Shown piece by piece: positions 15,743-23,002 of a stretch of 64,000 nucleotides of DNA. The translations under genes were made by a program, and so were the position numbers. Where the stretch lies: the NCBI GenBank assembly GCA_965204905.1, contig OZ242042.1, positions 2,604,001 through 2,668,000 on the forward strand, written 5' to 3'. Origin of the DNA: Bin87 sp965204905. GTDB taxonomy: Bacteria; Chloroflexota; Dehalococcoidia; Lucifugimonadales; UBA3495. Position 1 is the stretch's first letter. Every line of letters starts with the position of its first letter. Below the pieces are notes generated by a model. It ran no database searches, was not told the DNA's origin, and saw only the letters and a list, made by a program, of their open reading frames with translations.

Positions 15743-17242
15743 GTGACGACGGTGCATATTACGGGGATGCGGAAACACAGTTCTATATGGCCGCACATAA
15801 AAGAGGAGGACGGTGGAGAATGGAATGAATTTACGTTCGACAAGCAGGTGAACCTGTTTGTCGGAGCCAACGCGGCCGGCAAGACTACCCTGCTGAATTT
15901 GCTTTCCGACAAGCTTTTTGTCGGGGGATATTTCGAATCTGATTCGTTGAATCTCAGTTACAGCGAGAACGTCCAAGAGTGGCTGGACGCATTGCAAATA
16001 CGTCACCAGGATAAAGATGGCCGCATTTGGGGTCGGGCCGAGATTAAGTTGCCGGCGGTCACCATCGGTGTTGATCGCCCTAACGAATCGAAAGTAACGG
16101 CCGAGCAAGATTCGTTGCTTCGTGAGCTAGAGAAAATCAGAGATGGACGAATCAATTCTTTTACTGAAGATGACCGTCAGGCCGCCGGTCAAAAGCCTGT
16201 CCCAAGTTATGGCGGGCGTAAGGCGAACGACGTATTGAATGAGAAGTTGGCTATTCAGTATTCACTCGACGAGCGAGACGCGGTGAACAGTATGGTGAGT
16301 GGCGCTGACATGAAGCCCAAAATGGATGCGTTTGAACCTTATACCATACTGGGTAGAGAAATGATTGAGATAGACGATGAAGATACATTTATGTACATGA
16401 CCAAGTTATCCAGCAAAGTTGACGCCAATTTTCAAAAAGCCATTTTGCTGTCTTACCTCTGCGCCAAAGATATTTGCGCAGAGGTAATTGCAGCGAATTT
16501 TCCGGGGAACCAAGCTGTTTTGACAGAGAGTAGAGGAGGGACACCGTCCACTAGAGTGGAGTTTGGCGTGAAAATTAAAACCAACGATGCCGATCTGCAA
16601 GGGGAAACCGCCGACCCATTCCATGTTTCAACATTAAGCTCGGGGACAGCTGGAACGCTCTGGTGGGTGCGACATCTTGCCTTTGAGATGCTGGACTACT
16701 ATGGGTTCCAGTTTGGCTGGGAAAAGAAACCCATGATTTTGTTGATTGATGAGATTGAGAACCATTTGCATCCGACCTGGCAGCGCCGAGTCATTCCCGC
16801 CCTGCTGGACCATTTCCCAGGCTTGCAGATTTTTGCTACTACGCATTCGCCGTTTGTGGTGGCCGGGTTGAAGGCTGGGCAGGTGCATTTGTTGAATCGG
16901 GATGCTGATGGGGTGGTTACGGCGAGCACGAACACCGAGGATATTGTGGGGTGGACGGCGGATGAGATTTTGCGGACGATGATGGGGGTTGAGGACCCAA
17001 CGGATGAGGAAACGGCATCGGCGGCGCGGGAGTTGCGGCAGTTGAGGGATGAGGGGCCGCGGGATAGTGTGGAGGCGGAGGCAGAGCGGCAGGAGCGGAT
17101 GCAGGAGTTGCGGCGGCTGGTTGACCGGGATTTGCTGGCCGGGGGGCCGGCGGCGGCGCAGCGGGAGTTGTTTGAGCAGCAGTTTGCCGAGGCGTTGGAG
17201 AAATATCATCAGTCTCGGGATTTGGGGCAGGAGAACGGTTAA
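15743..17242 (+). CDS. Septu-like (PtuA-type) AAA/ABC ATPase
   Basis: 499-aa ATPase of the OLD/RecF-like class. Walker A GANAAGKTT at residues 41-49 after an N-terminal strand pair (FDKQVNLFV), an ABC-like LSSGTAGT signature near residue 298, Walker B MILLIDEIENHLHPTWQ near 331, and a switch His in FATTHSPFVVAG near 366. A long helical insert with many charged residues separates the two halves, and the C-terminus (about 420-499) is Glu/Arg-rich. The next gene, 2 nt downstream, is an HNH nuclease of the family paired with PtuA in Septu anti-phage systems, so DNA-damage or phage sensing is the likely role. Start taken as GTG at 15743 (GGGG upstream); ATG at 15767 is an alternative. GC content is visibly lower than its neighbours, suggesting transfer. 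Confidence 0.82.
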   Translation: MTTVHITGMRKHSSIWPHIKEEDGGEWNEFTFDKQVNLFVGANAAGKTTLLNLLSDKLFVGGYFESDSLNLSYSENVQEWLDALQIRHQDKDGRIWGRAEIKLPAVTIGVDRPNESKVTAEQDSLLRELEKIRDGRINSFTEDDRQAAGQKPVPSYGGRKANDVLNEKLAIQYSLDERDAVNSMVSGADMKPKMDAFEPYTILGREMIEIDDEDTFMYMTKLSSKVDANFQKAILLSYLCAKDICAEVIAANFPGNQAVLTESRGGTPSTRVEFGVKIKTNDADLQGETADPFHVSTLSSGTAGTLWWVRHLAFEMLDYYGFQFGWEKKPMILLIDEIENHLHPTWQRRVIPALLDHFPGLQIFATTHSPFVVAGLKAGQVHLLNRDADGVVTASTNTEDIVGWTADEILRTMMGVEDPTDEETASAARELRQLRDEGPRDSVEAEAERQERMQELRRLVDRDLLAGGPAAAQRELFEQQFAEALEKYHQSRDLGQENG

Positions 17243-17244
17243 TC

Positions 17245-17994
17245 ATGCACTCGGTTGAACGCTCACCGGAGCCGGATTTTTTCGAGGAACTGCGTGTAGC
17301 GTACAACCAATGGGACGAGTTAGATGGTGGTGACCGCAATCGCATCAGGGCTGCGCTGGTGCAGGATTTTGGGACGATCTGCGCTTACTGCGAACAGTCT
17401 TGCCAATCGCCAACGCGGTACGAAGATCCCAATGAAGAGAGCATTGACCACTTCCGGCCACGGAGTCCGAATCGATTTCCGGGGCAGTGGCTGGACTGGC
17501 TGAATCTAGTGTACGCCTGCCGAAAGTGTAATCAGGCGAAAGGGGACAGTTGGCCGGGGTTTGGCGACACGCAGGTAAATCAGATGCTGGCAGCCGAAGA
17601 TTCCAGGTATGTTCCGGTAGCTGAGTACGTGAATCCCAGCGCAACGGAAGGGCAACGGCCGGCCGAGGATTTCTTCGCTTTCGACTCTGAAACGGGCGAA
17701 ATGTTGCCGTCGTCGCAGATTAGCGGGACGGAATGGTCGATGGCGCGGCGGACGATCAGGGACGTTGACCTGAACGACAGTGTGTTGGGGGCAAATGATG
17801 AAGCGCACTTATGGAATTTACGTCTGCGACAACGGGCATTGCTGATAGAGCGGATTAATGGGCTGGCTGATTTTGACGCCAAAGTGAATATCATGCTGGA
17901 GTTCATGCTGCCGGATAAGCCGTTTTCGTCGTTTATCTCCTCCTACATCAAGGGACGGTTTCCGTTGTTTGAGCAGGTTTTTGGGCGTCGATAG
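17245..17994 (+). CDS. Septu-like (PtuB-type) HNH endonuclease
   Basis: 249-aa HNH nuclease like the retron/Septu-associated PtuB family. Zinc/HNH elements: ICAYCEQSC (about 44-52), the catalytic SIDHFRPRS (about 67-75) with the conserved His after Asp, and LVYACRKCNQAKGD (about 88-101) supplying the second Cys pair and the Asn. ATG at 17245 lies 2 nt after the ATPase stop, so the two are translationally coupled. Together they look like a two-gene type I Septu module; I find no reverse transcriptase or ncRNA of a retron nearby. Its 3' end overlaps the convergent larC gene by 47 bp. Antiviral activity is inferred from the gene pair only. Confidence 0.84.
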   Translation: MHSVERSPEPDFFEELRVAYNQWDELDGGDRNRIRAALVQDFGTICAYCEQSCQSPTRYEDPNEESIDHFRPRSPNRFPGQWLDWLNLVYACRKCNQAKGDSWPGFGDTQVNQMLAAEDSRYVPVAEYVNPSATEGQRPAEDFFAFDSETGEMLPSSQISGTEWSMARRTIRDVDLNDSVLGANDEAHLWNLRLRQRALLIERINGLADFDAKVNIMLEFMLPDKPFSSFISSYIKGRFPLFEQVFGRR

Positions 17995-19177
17995 CGGCGG
18001 CGATGGTTTGCCAGGGGAGGTTGTGGGTTTGGGCGGCTTTGGCGATGTCGTCGTGTTCGGGGGATTGGCTGACGATCTGGCCGCTCAGGTATTTGCGCTT
18101 GAGGCGGATGGGGCCGTATTCGGTTTCGATGGTTATGGTGTCGCGATGGGCTACGTAGCGGGTGATGGGGCGGACGCGGACGCCCAGGGTGGGGGTGTGT
18201 CGGAGGATGGCTTCGGCGAGTTGGGTTTCGAGTTCAGCGGGGCCTAGTGCGGAGAGCAGGATAGCCGGGCGGTTCTTTTTCATCTGGATGGGGGTGTGCC
18301 AGACGTCGAGGGCGCCGGCGTTGAAGAGCTGTTCCATGGCGTAGCCGAGCTGTTCGCCGGTGGCGTTGTCGATGTTGGTTTCGAGGAGGATGACGTTGTC
18401 CTGCCAGCGGGCAAAGGGCTGTCCTTCGACGGGCTCAGGATGGGCGGCGGTTTGGCCGAGCCAGAGGCGGAGGACGTTGGGGAAGGCCGGCGGGTTTTTG
18501 CCGCCGATGCCGACGCCGATGCGGTTGAGGGTCATGGCGGGTTGGCGGTATTCGTCGGTGAGGGTGGTGATGAGAGCCGCGCCGGTGGGCGTGGTGAGTT
18601 CGCCGACGTTGGCGTGGAAGGGTCGTTCGGGCGCGACGGGAGCGTTGGCGGCGGCGATGATTTCCAGGGTGGCGGGCGCCGGGTTGCTGTAACCGTTAGG
18701 CCGGCGCGGGCCGGTGGCTTCGCCGAGGACCAGGGGGGATGCGGAGATGCGGTAGATGCCGAGTTGCTCGAAGCCGTGGACCACGCCGACGACGTCGACC
18801 AGAGTGTCGGCGGTGCCGAGTTCGTGGAGGTGGATTTCGTCGGGATTGTCGCCGTGTACGCGGGACTCGGCGGCGAACAGGGTATTGAGGACGTTGGTGG
18901 CTCGGGTGCGGGTTTGGTCGGACAGGGCGGTTGCGTTGGCTACGGCGTCGATTATCTGCTGCGGCGAGTAGCGTGGCGCGTTGGATACGTCCACCAAGGC
19001 GCGCGTGCCGCGGACTTCGCAGCGCGTCTCGTCCGCGGTGGTGATGTGGGCGTTGGGGATTTGGAGGGCGGCGATGGCGTTGTGGATGGCGTCGATGGGG
19101 AGGCCGGCGTCGATAAGGGCACCGAGGAGCATGTCGCCGCTGGCGCCGCCGACGGATTGGATGTAGGCGGTTTTCAT
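17948..19177 (-). CDS. larC: LarC, nickel insertion protein for the pincer cofactor
   Basis: 409 aa, a full-length LarC that inserts nickel into the pyridinium-bisthiocarboxylate mononucleotide cofactor of lactate racemase-type enzymes, using CTP in characterised members. Seen: N-terminal GGASGDMLLGALIDAGLP, HGDNPDEIHLHELGTADTLVDVVG (about 113-136), GYSNPAPATLEI, the GELTTPTGAALI motif (about 192-203), and the C-terminal domain NIDNATGEQLGYAMEQLFNAGALDVWHTPIQMKKNRP. Both LarC1- and LarC2-like parts are in one frame, unlike the frameshifted lactobacillus gene. Residues about 247-256 (AAHPEPVEGQPF) are a family C repeat captured in frame between the two domains. larE lies 115 bp upstream on the same strand; larB and larA are absent from the window. 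Confidence 0.92.
   Translation of the reverse strand: MKTAYIQSVGGASGDMLLGALIDAGLPIDAIHNAIAALQIPNAHITTADETRCEVRGTRALVDVSNAPRYSPQQIIDAVANATALSDQTRTRATNVLNTLFAAESRVHGDNPDEIHLHELGTADTLVDVVGVVHGFEQLGIYRISASPLVLGEATGPRRPNGYSNPAPATLEIIAAANAPVAPERPFHANVGELTTPTGAALITTLTDEYRQPAMTLNRIGVGIGGKNPPAFPNVLRLWLGQTAAHPEPVEGQPFARWQDNVILLETNIDNATGEQLGYAMEQLFNAGALDVWHTPIQMKKNRPAILLSALGPAELETQLAEAILRHTPTLGVRVRPITRYVAHRDTITIETEYGPIRLKRKYLSGQIVSQSPEHDDIAKAAQTHNLPWQTIAAAIDAQKPAQTTETVP
18421..18445. repeat. Family C repeat inside larC
   Basis: GTCCTTCGACGGGCTCAGGA, read on the minus strand as HPEPVEG. Confidence 0.88.
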
Positions 19178-19229
19178 GGGTACAGGTTCTTACATCAATG
19201 GACAGGGTTTACAGGATTAGGGACGACTG

Positions 19230-19253
19230 GATTCCGGCTTTCGCCGGAATGAC
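19230..19253. repeat. Family A palindrome
   Basis: GATTCCGGCTTTCGCCGGAA then TGAC, between larE and larC; an ACAGGATT-type family F remnant precedes it. Confidence 0.85.
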
Positions 19254-19272
19254 GGGGGGATAGCGGAGGCGA

Positions 19273-19292
19273 GGGCGAGGCATGCCTCGCCC
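19273..19292. repeat. Palindrome GGGCGAGG-CATG-CCTCGCCC
   Basis: 20-bp perfect palindrome directly abutting larE; the flanking CCCCTACG supplies the TAG stop codon of larE on the minus strand. Confidence 0.75.
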
Positions 19293-20123
19293 CTACGTCG
19301 GATGGGTTGCTGATTTGGTTTTGAGGACGTCGTTGAGGCTGCCGGAGCGTAGGGGGTTGAGGTCTAGGGAGACCCAGAGGTAGCCGAGGGTTTTGAGGCG
19401 GGCGGCGATTTCGTCGCGGCGGGCGAAGGCGCGTTCCATGTCGTTGGCGGCGACTTCGATGCGGCAGAGCTTGTCGTGGTGGCGGGCGCGGACTTCGCGG
19501 AGGCCGAGGTCGCGCAGGATGTCCTCGGCGGCCTCGATGCGGCGGAGGGATTCGACGGTTACGGGGGTGCCGTAGGGGATGCGGGAGGAAAGGCAAGGCT
19601 GGGCCGGCTTGTCCCACAGGGGCACGCCGAGCCATTGGGCGGCGGCGCGCACCTGGGATTTGTCCATTTCGGCTTCGACCATGGGACTGCGGACTTTATG
19701 CTCGGCGGCGGCGGTCATGCCAGGTCGGTAGTCGCCGAGGTCGTCGGTGTTGGCGCCGTTGGCGATCCACTGATAGCCTTCGGCGGCGGCCAGGGCGCCG
19801 AGCTGGTCGTAGAGTTCGGTCTTGCAGAAGTAGCAGCGCTGGGGGGTGTTGGCGACGTAGCCCTCGCGTTGGAGTTCGTCGGTGTTGATGATGCGGTGGT
19901 TGAGGTTGAATTGGATGGCGATGGCCTCGGCATCGGCAAGGTCGCGGGCGGCCAGGGCGGGAGAGACGGCGGTGACGGCCAAAGCGCGGCTACCCAGCGC
20001 GCGTTGGGCGGCCACCGCCAGGAGGGTGCTGTCCACGCCGCCGGAGCAGGCGACGATTACGGAGTCCATATCGCGGAGGATGCACTCGAGGCGGGGGAGG
20101 CAGGTGGGGGGTGTGTTTTTCAT
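19293..20123 (-). CDS. larE: LarE, ATP-dependent sulfur transferase for the nickel-pincer cofactor
   Basis: 276-aa PP-loop adenylating enzyme that activates and sulfurates the pyridinium carboxylates during pincer cofactor synthesis. The PP-loop SGGVDS is at residues 25-30; RCYFCKTELYDQL (about 95-107) and GANTDDLGDYRPGM (about 122-135) are typical of LarE. The Cys in KPAQPCLSSRIPYG (about 176) corresponds to the sacrificial or cluster-binding cysteine. Length is normal. ATG at 20123. The last residues and the stop codon run into a family E-like hairpin. It precedes larC and follows a PD-(D/E)XK-like gene by 50 bp on the same strand. Confidence 0.93.
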   Translation of the reverse strand: MKNTPPTCLPRLECILRDMDSVIVACSGGVDSTLLAVAAQRALGSRALAVTAVSPALAARDLADAEAIAIQFNLNHRIINTDELQREGYVANTPQRCYFCKTELYDQLGALAAAEGYQWIANGANTDDLGDYRPGMTAAAEHKVRSPMVEAEMDKSQVRAAAQWLGVPLWDKPAQPCLSSRIPYGTPVTVESLRRIEAAEDILRDLGLREVRARHHDKLCRIEVAANDMERAFARRDEIAARLKTLGYLWVSLDLNPLRSGSLNDVLKTKSATHPT

Positions 20124-20173
20124 AGTTGCACAGGATGGAGGGGATTTTAGATTTTCTCAGGTCGCAGGAAAAT

Positions 20174-21175
20174 TCAACTATATTGAACAGATCGAATAAT
20201 GCTGAGATTATTGCAGTCCTCATCAGTTAAAGGGAATCCAATCGCATCTTTGAACTCCAATTGCAGTCGTTGTATAGGAAGAGGGTAGCCTACTTGTAGC
20301 TGCGATACTAGGTCTTCCAGTTTCCAAGTGAGGAATCGGCCCTGGCGTGGGAGATAGAAGCCGACCCGCTCAATTCCGTATTGGTTGCTGAAATCAAGCA
20401 GGGAGTACCCCAAAATTTGGTACAGCCCCCTGCTTTCAATTTTAGCGTTGATTGTCGTTTTGAAGTCAATCAAGCATGAATCCACAATCACATCGGCATC
20501 AGCTCCACCAACAATGTAGGCGCTGCCATCGAGAGTTGGATTCAAAACGGCGTCCGTCGTGAATCTGCCTCCCATTTGGTTATAGAACAACTCGGACATG
20601 GCGCAGAGGTCATCTATCCAGTGAGCGGGAGCGATTTGTAGCAAGTTATCGGCCGACGATGCATCGGTAGTGAACAATGGTGATTCTGGTCGTGGCATAG
20701 CGCGGAAGCACTGTTCAAACAACGCCAGCACGACGCAATAGCGGTTAAGCAGAGATTCATCATCTCGGTTCAATTTGCCCCCGGCCGGCTGCACATCCTC
20801 AAGCATGGCGTCAAGGCTCTGGAAAAAGTCCAGTATCAATTCCTTCGGAAGGCGGAAGCTTGACCACGGAAGGGAGAGGCTCGACCAGTCTATAATGGCT
20901 GTATCCCAAAGCATCTTATCGCTCACCCTTTCTGCTCCAGACCAGGCGCGGAGTTCTTGGGATGGCAGTGCTGCAAAATAGTAGCGCAGCCGGTAATCGA
21001 TGGCTGTACCCAATGTGCCAATGTGATTGTCCACTGGCTCCCTGGGGCGAATGGTTTCAGCCTCTCGCAATGACCGGTTGCATTCCGTTACTACGGCGCG
21101 CGTGTTGGGGAACCTTTGCCTGAAGAAAGCGCCAATCGGGCTTTTGGGATTGTTGATTTCTGAGGTCAGCGACAT
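20174..21175 (-). CDS. Putative PD-(D/E)XK-type nuclease, otherwise hypothetical
   Basis: 333 aa, ATG at 21175. The N-terminal two-thirds are mostly helical and unrecognised. Around residues 230-290 there is GGADADVIVDSCLIDFKTT, then LYQILGYSLLD and IERVGFYLPRQGRF. An Asp in a strand, a D-x-K triad half (IDFK), and a downstream Q-x3-Y helix is the core arrangement of the PD-(D/E)XK superfamily, as in Cas4/RecB nucleases. I cannot confirm the fold without a structure search. Lower GC than the lar genes next to it suggests recent transfer. Its position between the lar genes and a VOC gene, near the Septu-like pair, would suit a defence or DNA-processing role; this is inference. Confidence 0.6.
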   Translation of the reverse strand: MSLTSEINNPKSPIGAFFRQRFPNTRAVVTECNRSLREAETIRPREPVDNHIGTLGTAIDYRLRYYFAALPSQELRAWSGAERVSDKMLWDTAIIDWSSLSLPWSSFRLPKELILDFFQSLDAMLEDVQPAGGKLNRDDESLLNRYCVVLALFEQCFRAMPRPESPLFTTDASSADNLLQIAPAHWIDDLCAMSELFYNQMGGRFTTDAVLNPTLDGSAYIVGGADADVIVDSCLIDFKTTINAKIESRGLYQILGYSLLDFSNQYGIERVGFYLPRQGRFLTWKLEDLVSQLQVGYPLPIQRLQLEFKDAIGFPLTDEDCNNLSIIRSVQYS

Positions 21176-21308
21176 TGTGAATCTTCGGAGTGCGTGGCGA
21201 TAGGGATTAGGGGTTGTGTCATAATGGGTTTGTGATTCGTCCGTAGGGTCTCACAGGGATGGACGGGATTTGTCAGAATCAGGATTTGAGGGATTGGAGG
21301 GTTTTCTG

Positions 21309-21332
21309 GATTCCCGCTTTCGCGGGAATGAC
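21309..21332. repeat. Family A palindrome, CCCG variant
   Basis: GATTCCCGCTTTCGCGGGAA then TGAC, same variant as at 13013; between the nuclease-like gene and the VOC gene, with a family F remnant at 21255-21285. Confidence 0.85.
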
Positions 21333-21394
21333 GAGTATAAGAGACGGAATGACGATAAGAGAAGGAGAATCGGAATGACGGGTAGGTGCGGATA

Positions 21395-21751
21395 ATGACG
21401 GTGCAGAGTATTAGCGCGGTTACGTTGGCGGTGCGGGATATGGCACGGTCGGTGGCATTTTATCACGATGGGGCGGGCATTCCGATTTTGTACGGCGGGG
21501 CGGAGGCGGGTTTTACGTCGCTGGCGATTGGGGACGGGTATTTGAATTTGATCCTGGTTGAGGACGTGGAGGTGCGCTGGTGGGGTCGGTGCATTTTGTA
21601 CGTGGACGACGTGGACGCCCACCACCGGCGGATGGTGGAGGCCGGGTACTCGCCGGACGGGGAACCGGCGGATGCGCCGTGGCGGGAGCGGTACTATCAC
21701 ATTACGGACCCGGACGGGCATGAGATCAGCTTTGCGCGGCCGATTGGGTAG
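21395..21751 (+). CDS. VOC (glyoxalase/bleomycin-resistance/dioxygenase) family protein
   Basis: 118-aa vicinal-oxygen-chelate protein: VTLAVRDMARSVAFYHD at the N-terminus, FTSLAIGDGYLNLILVE in the middle, VDDVDAHHRRMVEAGY and the C-terminal YYHITDPDGHEISFARP. One beta-alpha-beta-beta-beta unit pair, as in most small VOC proteins. Metal ligands of glyoxalase I are only partly present (the Glu of HEISF), so the chemistry is open. ATG at 21395 is chosen over GTG at 21386 because the family sequence begins there. A family F repeat (21761-21806) follows the stop codon. Confidence 0.85.
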   Translation: MTVQSISAVTLAVRDMARSVAFYHDGAGIPILYGGAEAGFTSLAIGDGYLNLILVEDVEVRWWGRCILYVDDVDAHHRRMVEAGYSPDGEPADAPWRERYYHITDPDGHEISFARPIG

Positions 21752-21810
21752 GGGTTACGTTTTTACATGGATGAATGGGATAGACGGGATGAACGGGATT
21801 TTTTGGTTGT

Positions 21811-21816
21811 TATAAT
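21811..21816 (+). promoter_or_regulatory. -10 box upstream of pyrF
   Basis: TATAAT preceded by TTGT, about 47 nt before the pyrF ATG and directly after the family F repeat's GGGATTTTTTGG end. No convincing -35 box. Confidence 0.4.
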
Positions 21817-21863
21817 GCCGTTCCGCTCTTTGGGAGTTCGTCTGAATCAGTATTTTCGGGATT

Positions 21864-22784
21864 ATGGGATTGACTGGATTTGTTGACAAGTTGCGCGATG
21901 CCAGCGAGGCGGCGCAGAGTTTAGTTTGCGTGGGGCTGGACGTGAATCCCGTTTTGATGCCGGTGAATGCCCTGGTACAAGACGGCGGTGGGGAACAGGC
22001 TAGCGATGGGTGGTTCTCCTACGACGCACAGCGGGCTGTAGTGGAGTTTAACCGGGCGATTGTGGATGCTACGGCGGATTTGGTTTGCGCTTATAAGCCG
22101 AATATCGCTTTTTACGAGGCGCTGGGGTTGCCGGGGTTGCGGGCGTTGGAGGCTACGGTTTCGCATATTCGGGATGTGGCGCCGGATTGCGTGATTATCA
22201 TTGACGCCAAACGGGGCGACATTGGGAACACGGTTGAGGCTTATGCGACAGCGATGTTTGACGTTTGGGGGTTTGATGCCGTTACGGTGAATCCGTGGGG
22301 AGGGATGGAGACCGTTGAGCCATGGCTGGGCCGGCCGGATCGTGGGGTTTTCGTGTGGTGCAGGGGATCTAACACGGGGTCAGCGGACTTACAGGATCTG
22401 GTGGTTGACGGCGGGGAACCGGTGTATATGCGGCTGGCGCGGGATTTGTCAGCACTGCCTGCTGAGGGAAACCTGGGGCTGGTAGTGGGCGCGACGGTAT
22501 CGGAGCAGTTGGCGGCGGTACGGGAGGTCTGCCCGGAGATGCCGATTTTGATTCCGGGGGTTGGAGCGCAAGGCGGCGATCTGGAAGCGAGCGTGCGGAA
22601 TGGCGTGGATGCCAACGGTCGGCTGGCGATTATAAACTCCGGTCGGGGGATAATTTACGCATCGTCGGGGGCGGATTTTGCGGAGGCGGCGCGGAGGGCG
22701 GCGGGTGAGTTGCGAGATGGGATTAATGGGACGCTGCACGGGATGGGGTTGGGATGGACCGTCAAAGGCGGAGCGGGAACATGA
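21864..22784 (+). CDS. pyrF: Orotidine 5'-phosphate decarboxylase (type 2)
   Basis: 306 aa; converts OMP to UMP, the last step of de novo UMP synthesis. Type 2 (long) PyrF family: VCVGLDVNPVLMP near the start, the catalytic DAKRGDIGNTVEAYA (about 112-126; Asp-Lys-Asp triad), AVTVNPWGGMETVEPWL and GVFVWCRGSNTGS, then IPGVGAQGGDLEASVRNGVD and INSGRGIIYAS in the phosphate-binding region. ATG at 21864. The stop overlaps the start of the DUF951 gene (ATGA), which overlaps the MFS gene by GTGA: a tightly coupled three-gene operon. It is unlinked to the pyrR-carB operon 30 kb away, and no PyrR loop is visible upstream. Confidence 0.95.
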   Translation: MGLTGFVDKLRDASEAAQSLVCVGLDVNPVLMPVNALVQDGGGEQASDGWFSYDAQRAVVEFNRAIVDATADLVCAYKPNIAFYEALGLPGLRALEATVSHIRDVAPDCVIIIDAKRGDIGNTVEAYATAMFDVWGFDAVTVNPWGGMETVEPWLGRPDRGVFVWCRGSNTGSADLQDLVVDGGEPVYMRLARDLSALPAEGNLGLVVGATVSEQLAAVREVCPEMPILIPGVGAQGGDLEASVRNGVDANGRLAIINSGRGIIYASSGADFAEAARRAAGELRDGINGTLHGMGLGWTVKGGAGT

Positions 22785-23002
22785 ACGGACGGCCTCGGGC
22801 TGCGGATTTGCGGGTTGGGGATGTGGTGCGGTTGAAGAAGGCGCATCCTTGCGGCGGGTTTCTGTGGCTGGTGAACCGGGTGGGCGGAGACATCGGGTTG
22901 CGGTGCGAGACTTGCGGGCATTACGTGATGATTCCGCGGTTTCGGATTGAGCGGCGCATACGGGAGATTTTAAGCGACGGCGCGGGTGGACGGATTACGT
23001 GA
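22781..23002 (+). CDS. DUF951 family protein
   Basis: 73 aa. DUF951 signature: LRVGDVVRLKKAHPCGGFLWLVNRVGGDIGLRC, ETCGHYVMIPR and ERRIREIL. The HPCGG and CETCG cysteines could bind a metal. The family is common in Firmicutes and Chloroflexota and has an SH3-like small fold with no established function. The ATG at 22781 overlaps the pyrF stop by 4 nt, so the start is well fixed. Confidence 0.92.
   Translation: MNGRPRAADLRVGDVVRLKKAHPCGGFLWLVNRVGGDIGLRCETCGHYVMIPRFRIERRIREILSDGAGGRIT

Noticed and set aside
16938..17242. Possible retron linked to the Septu-like pair
   Set aside because: No reverse transcriptase gene on either side, and no msr-msd structure was noticed.
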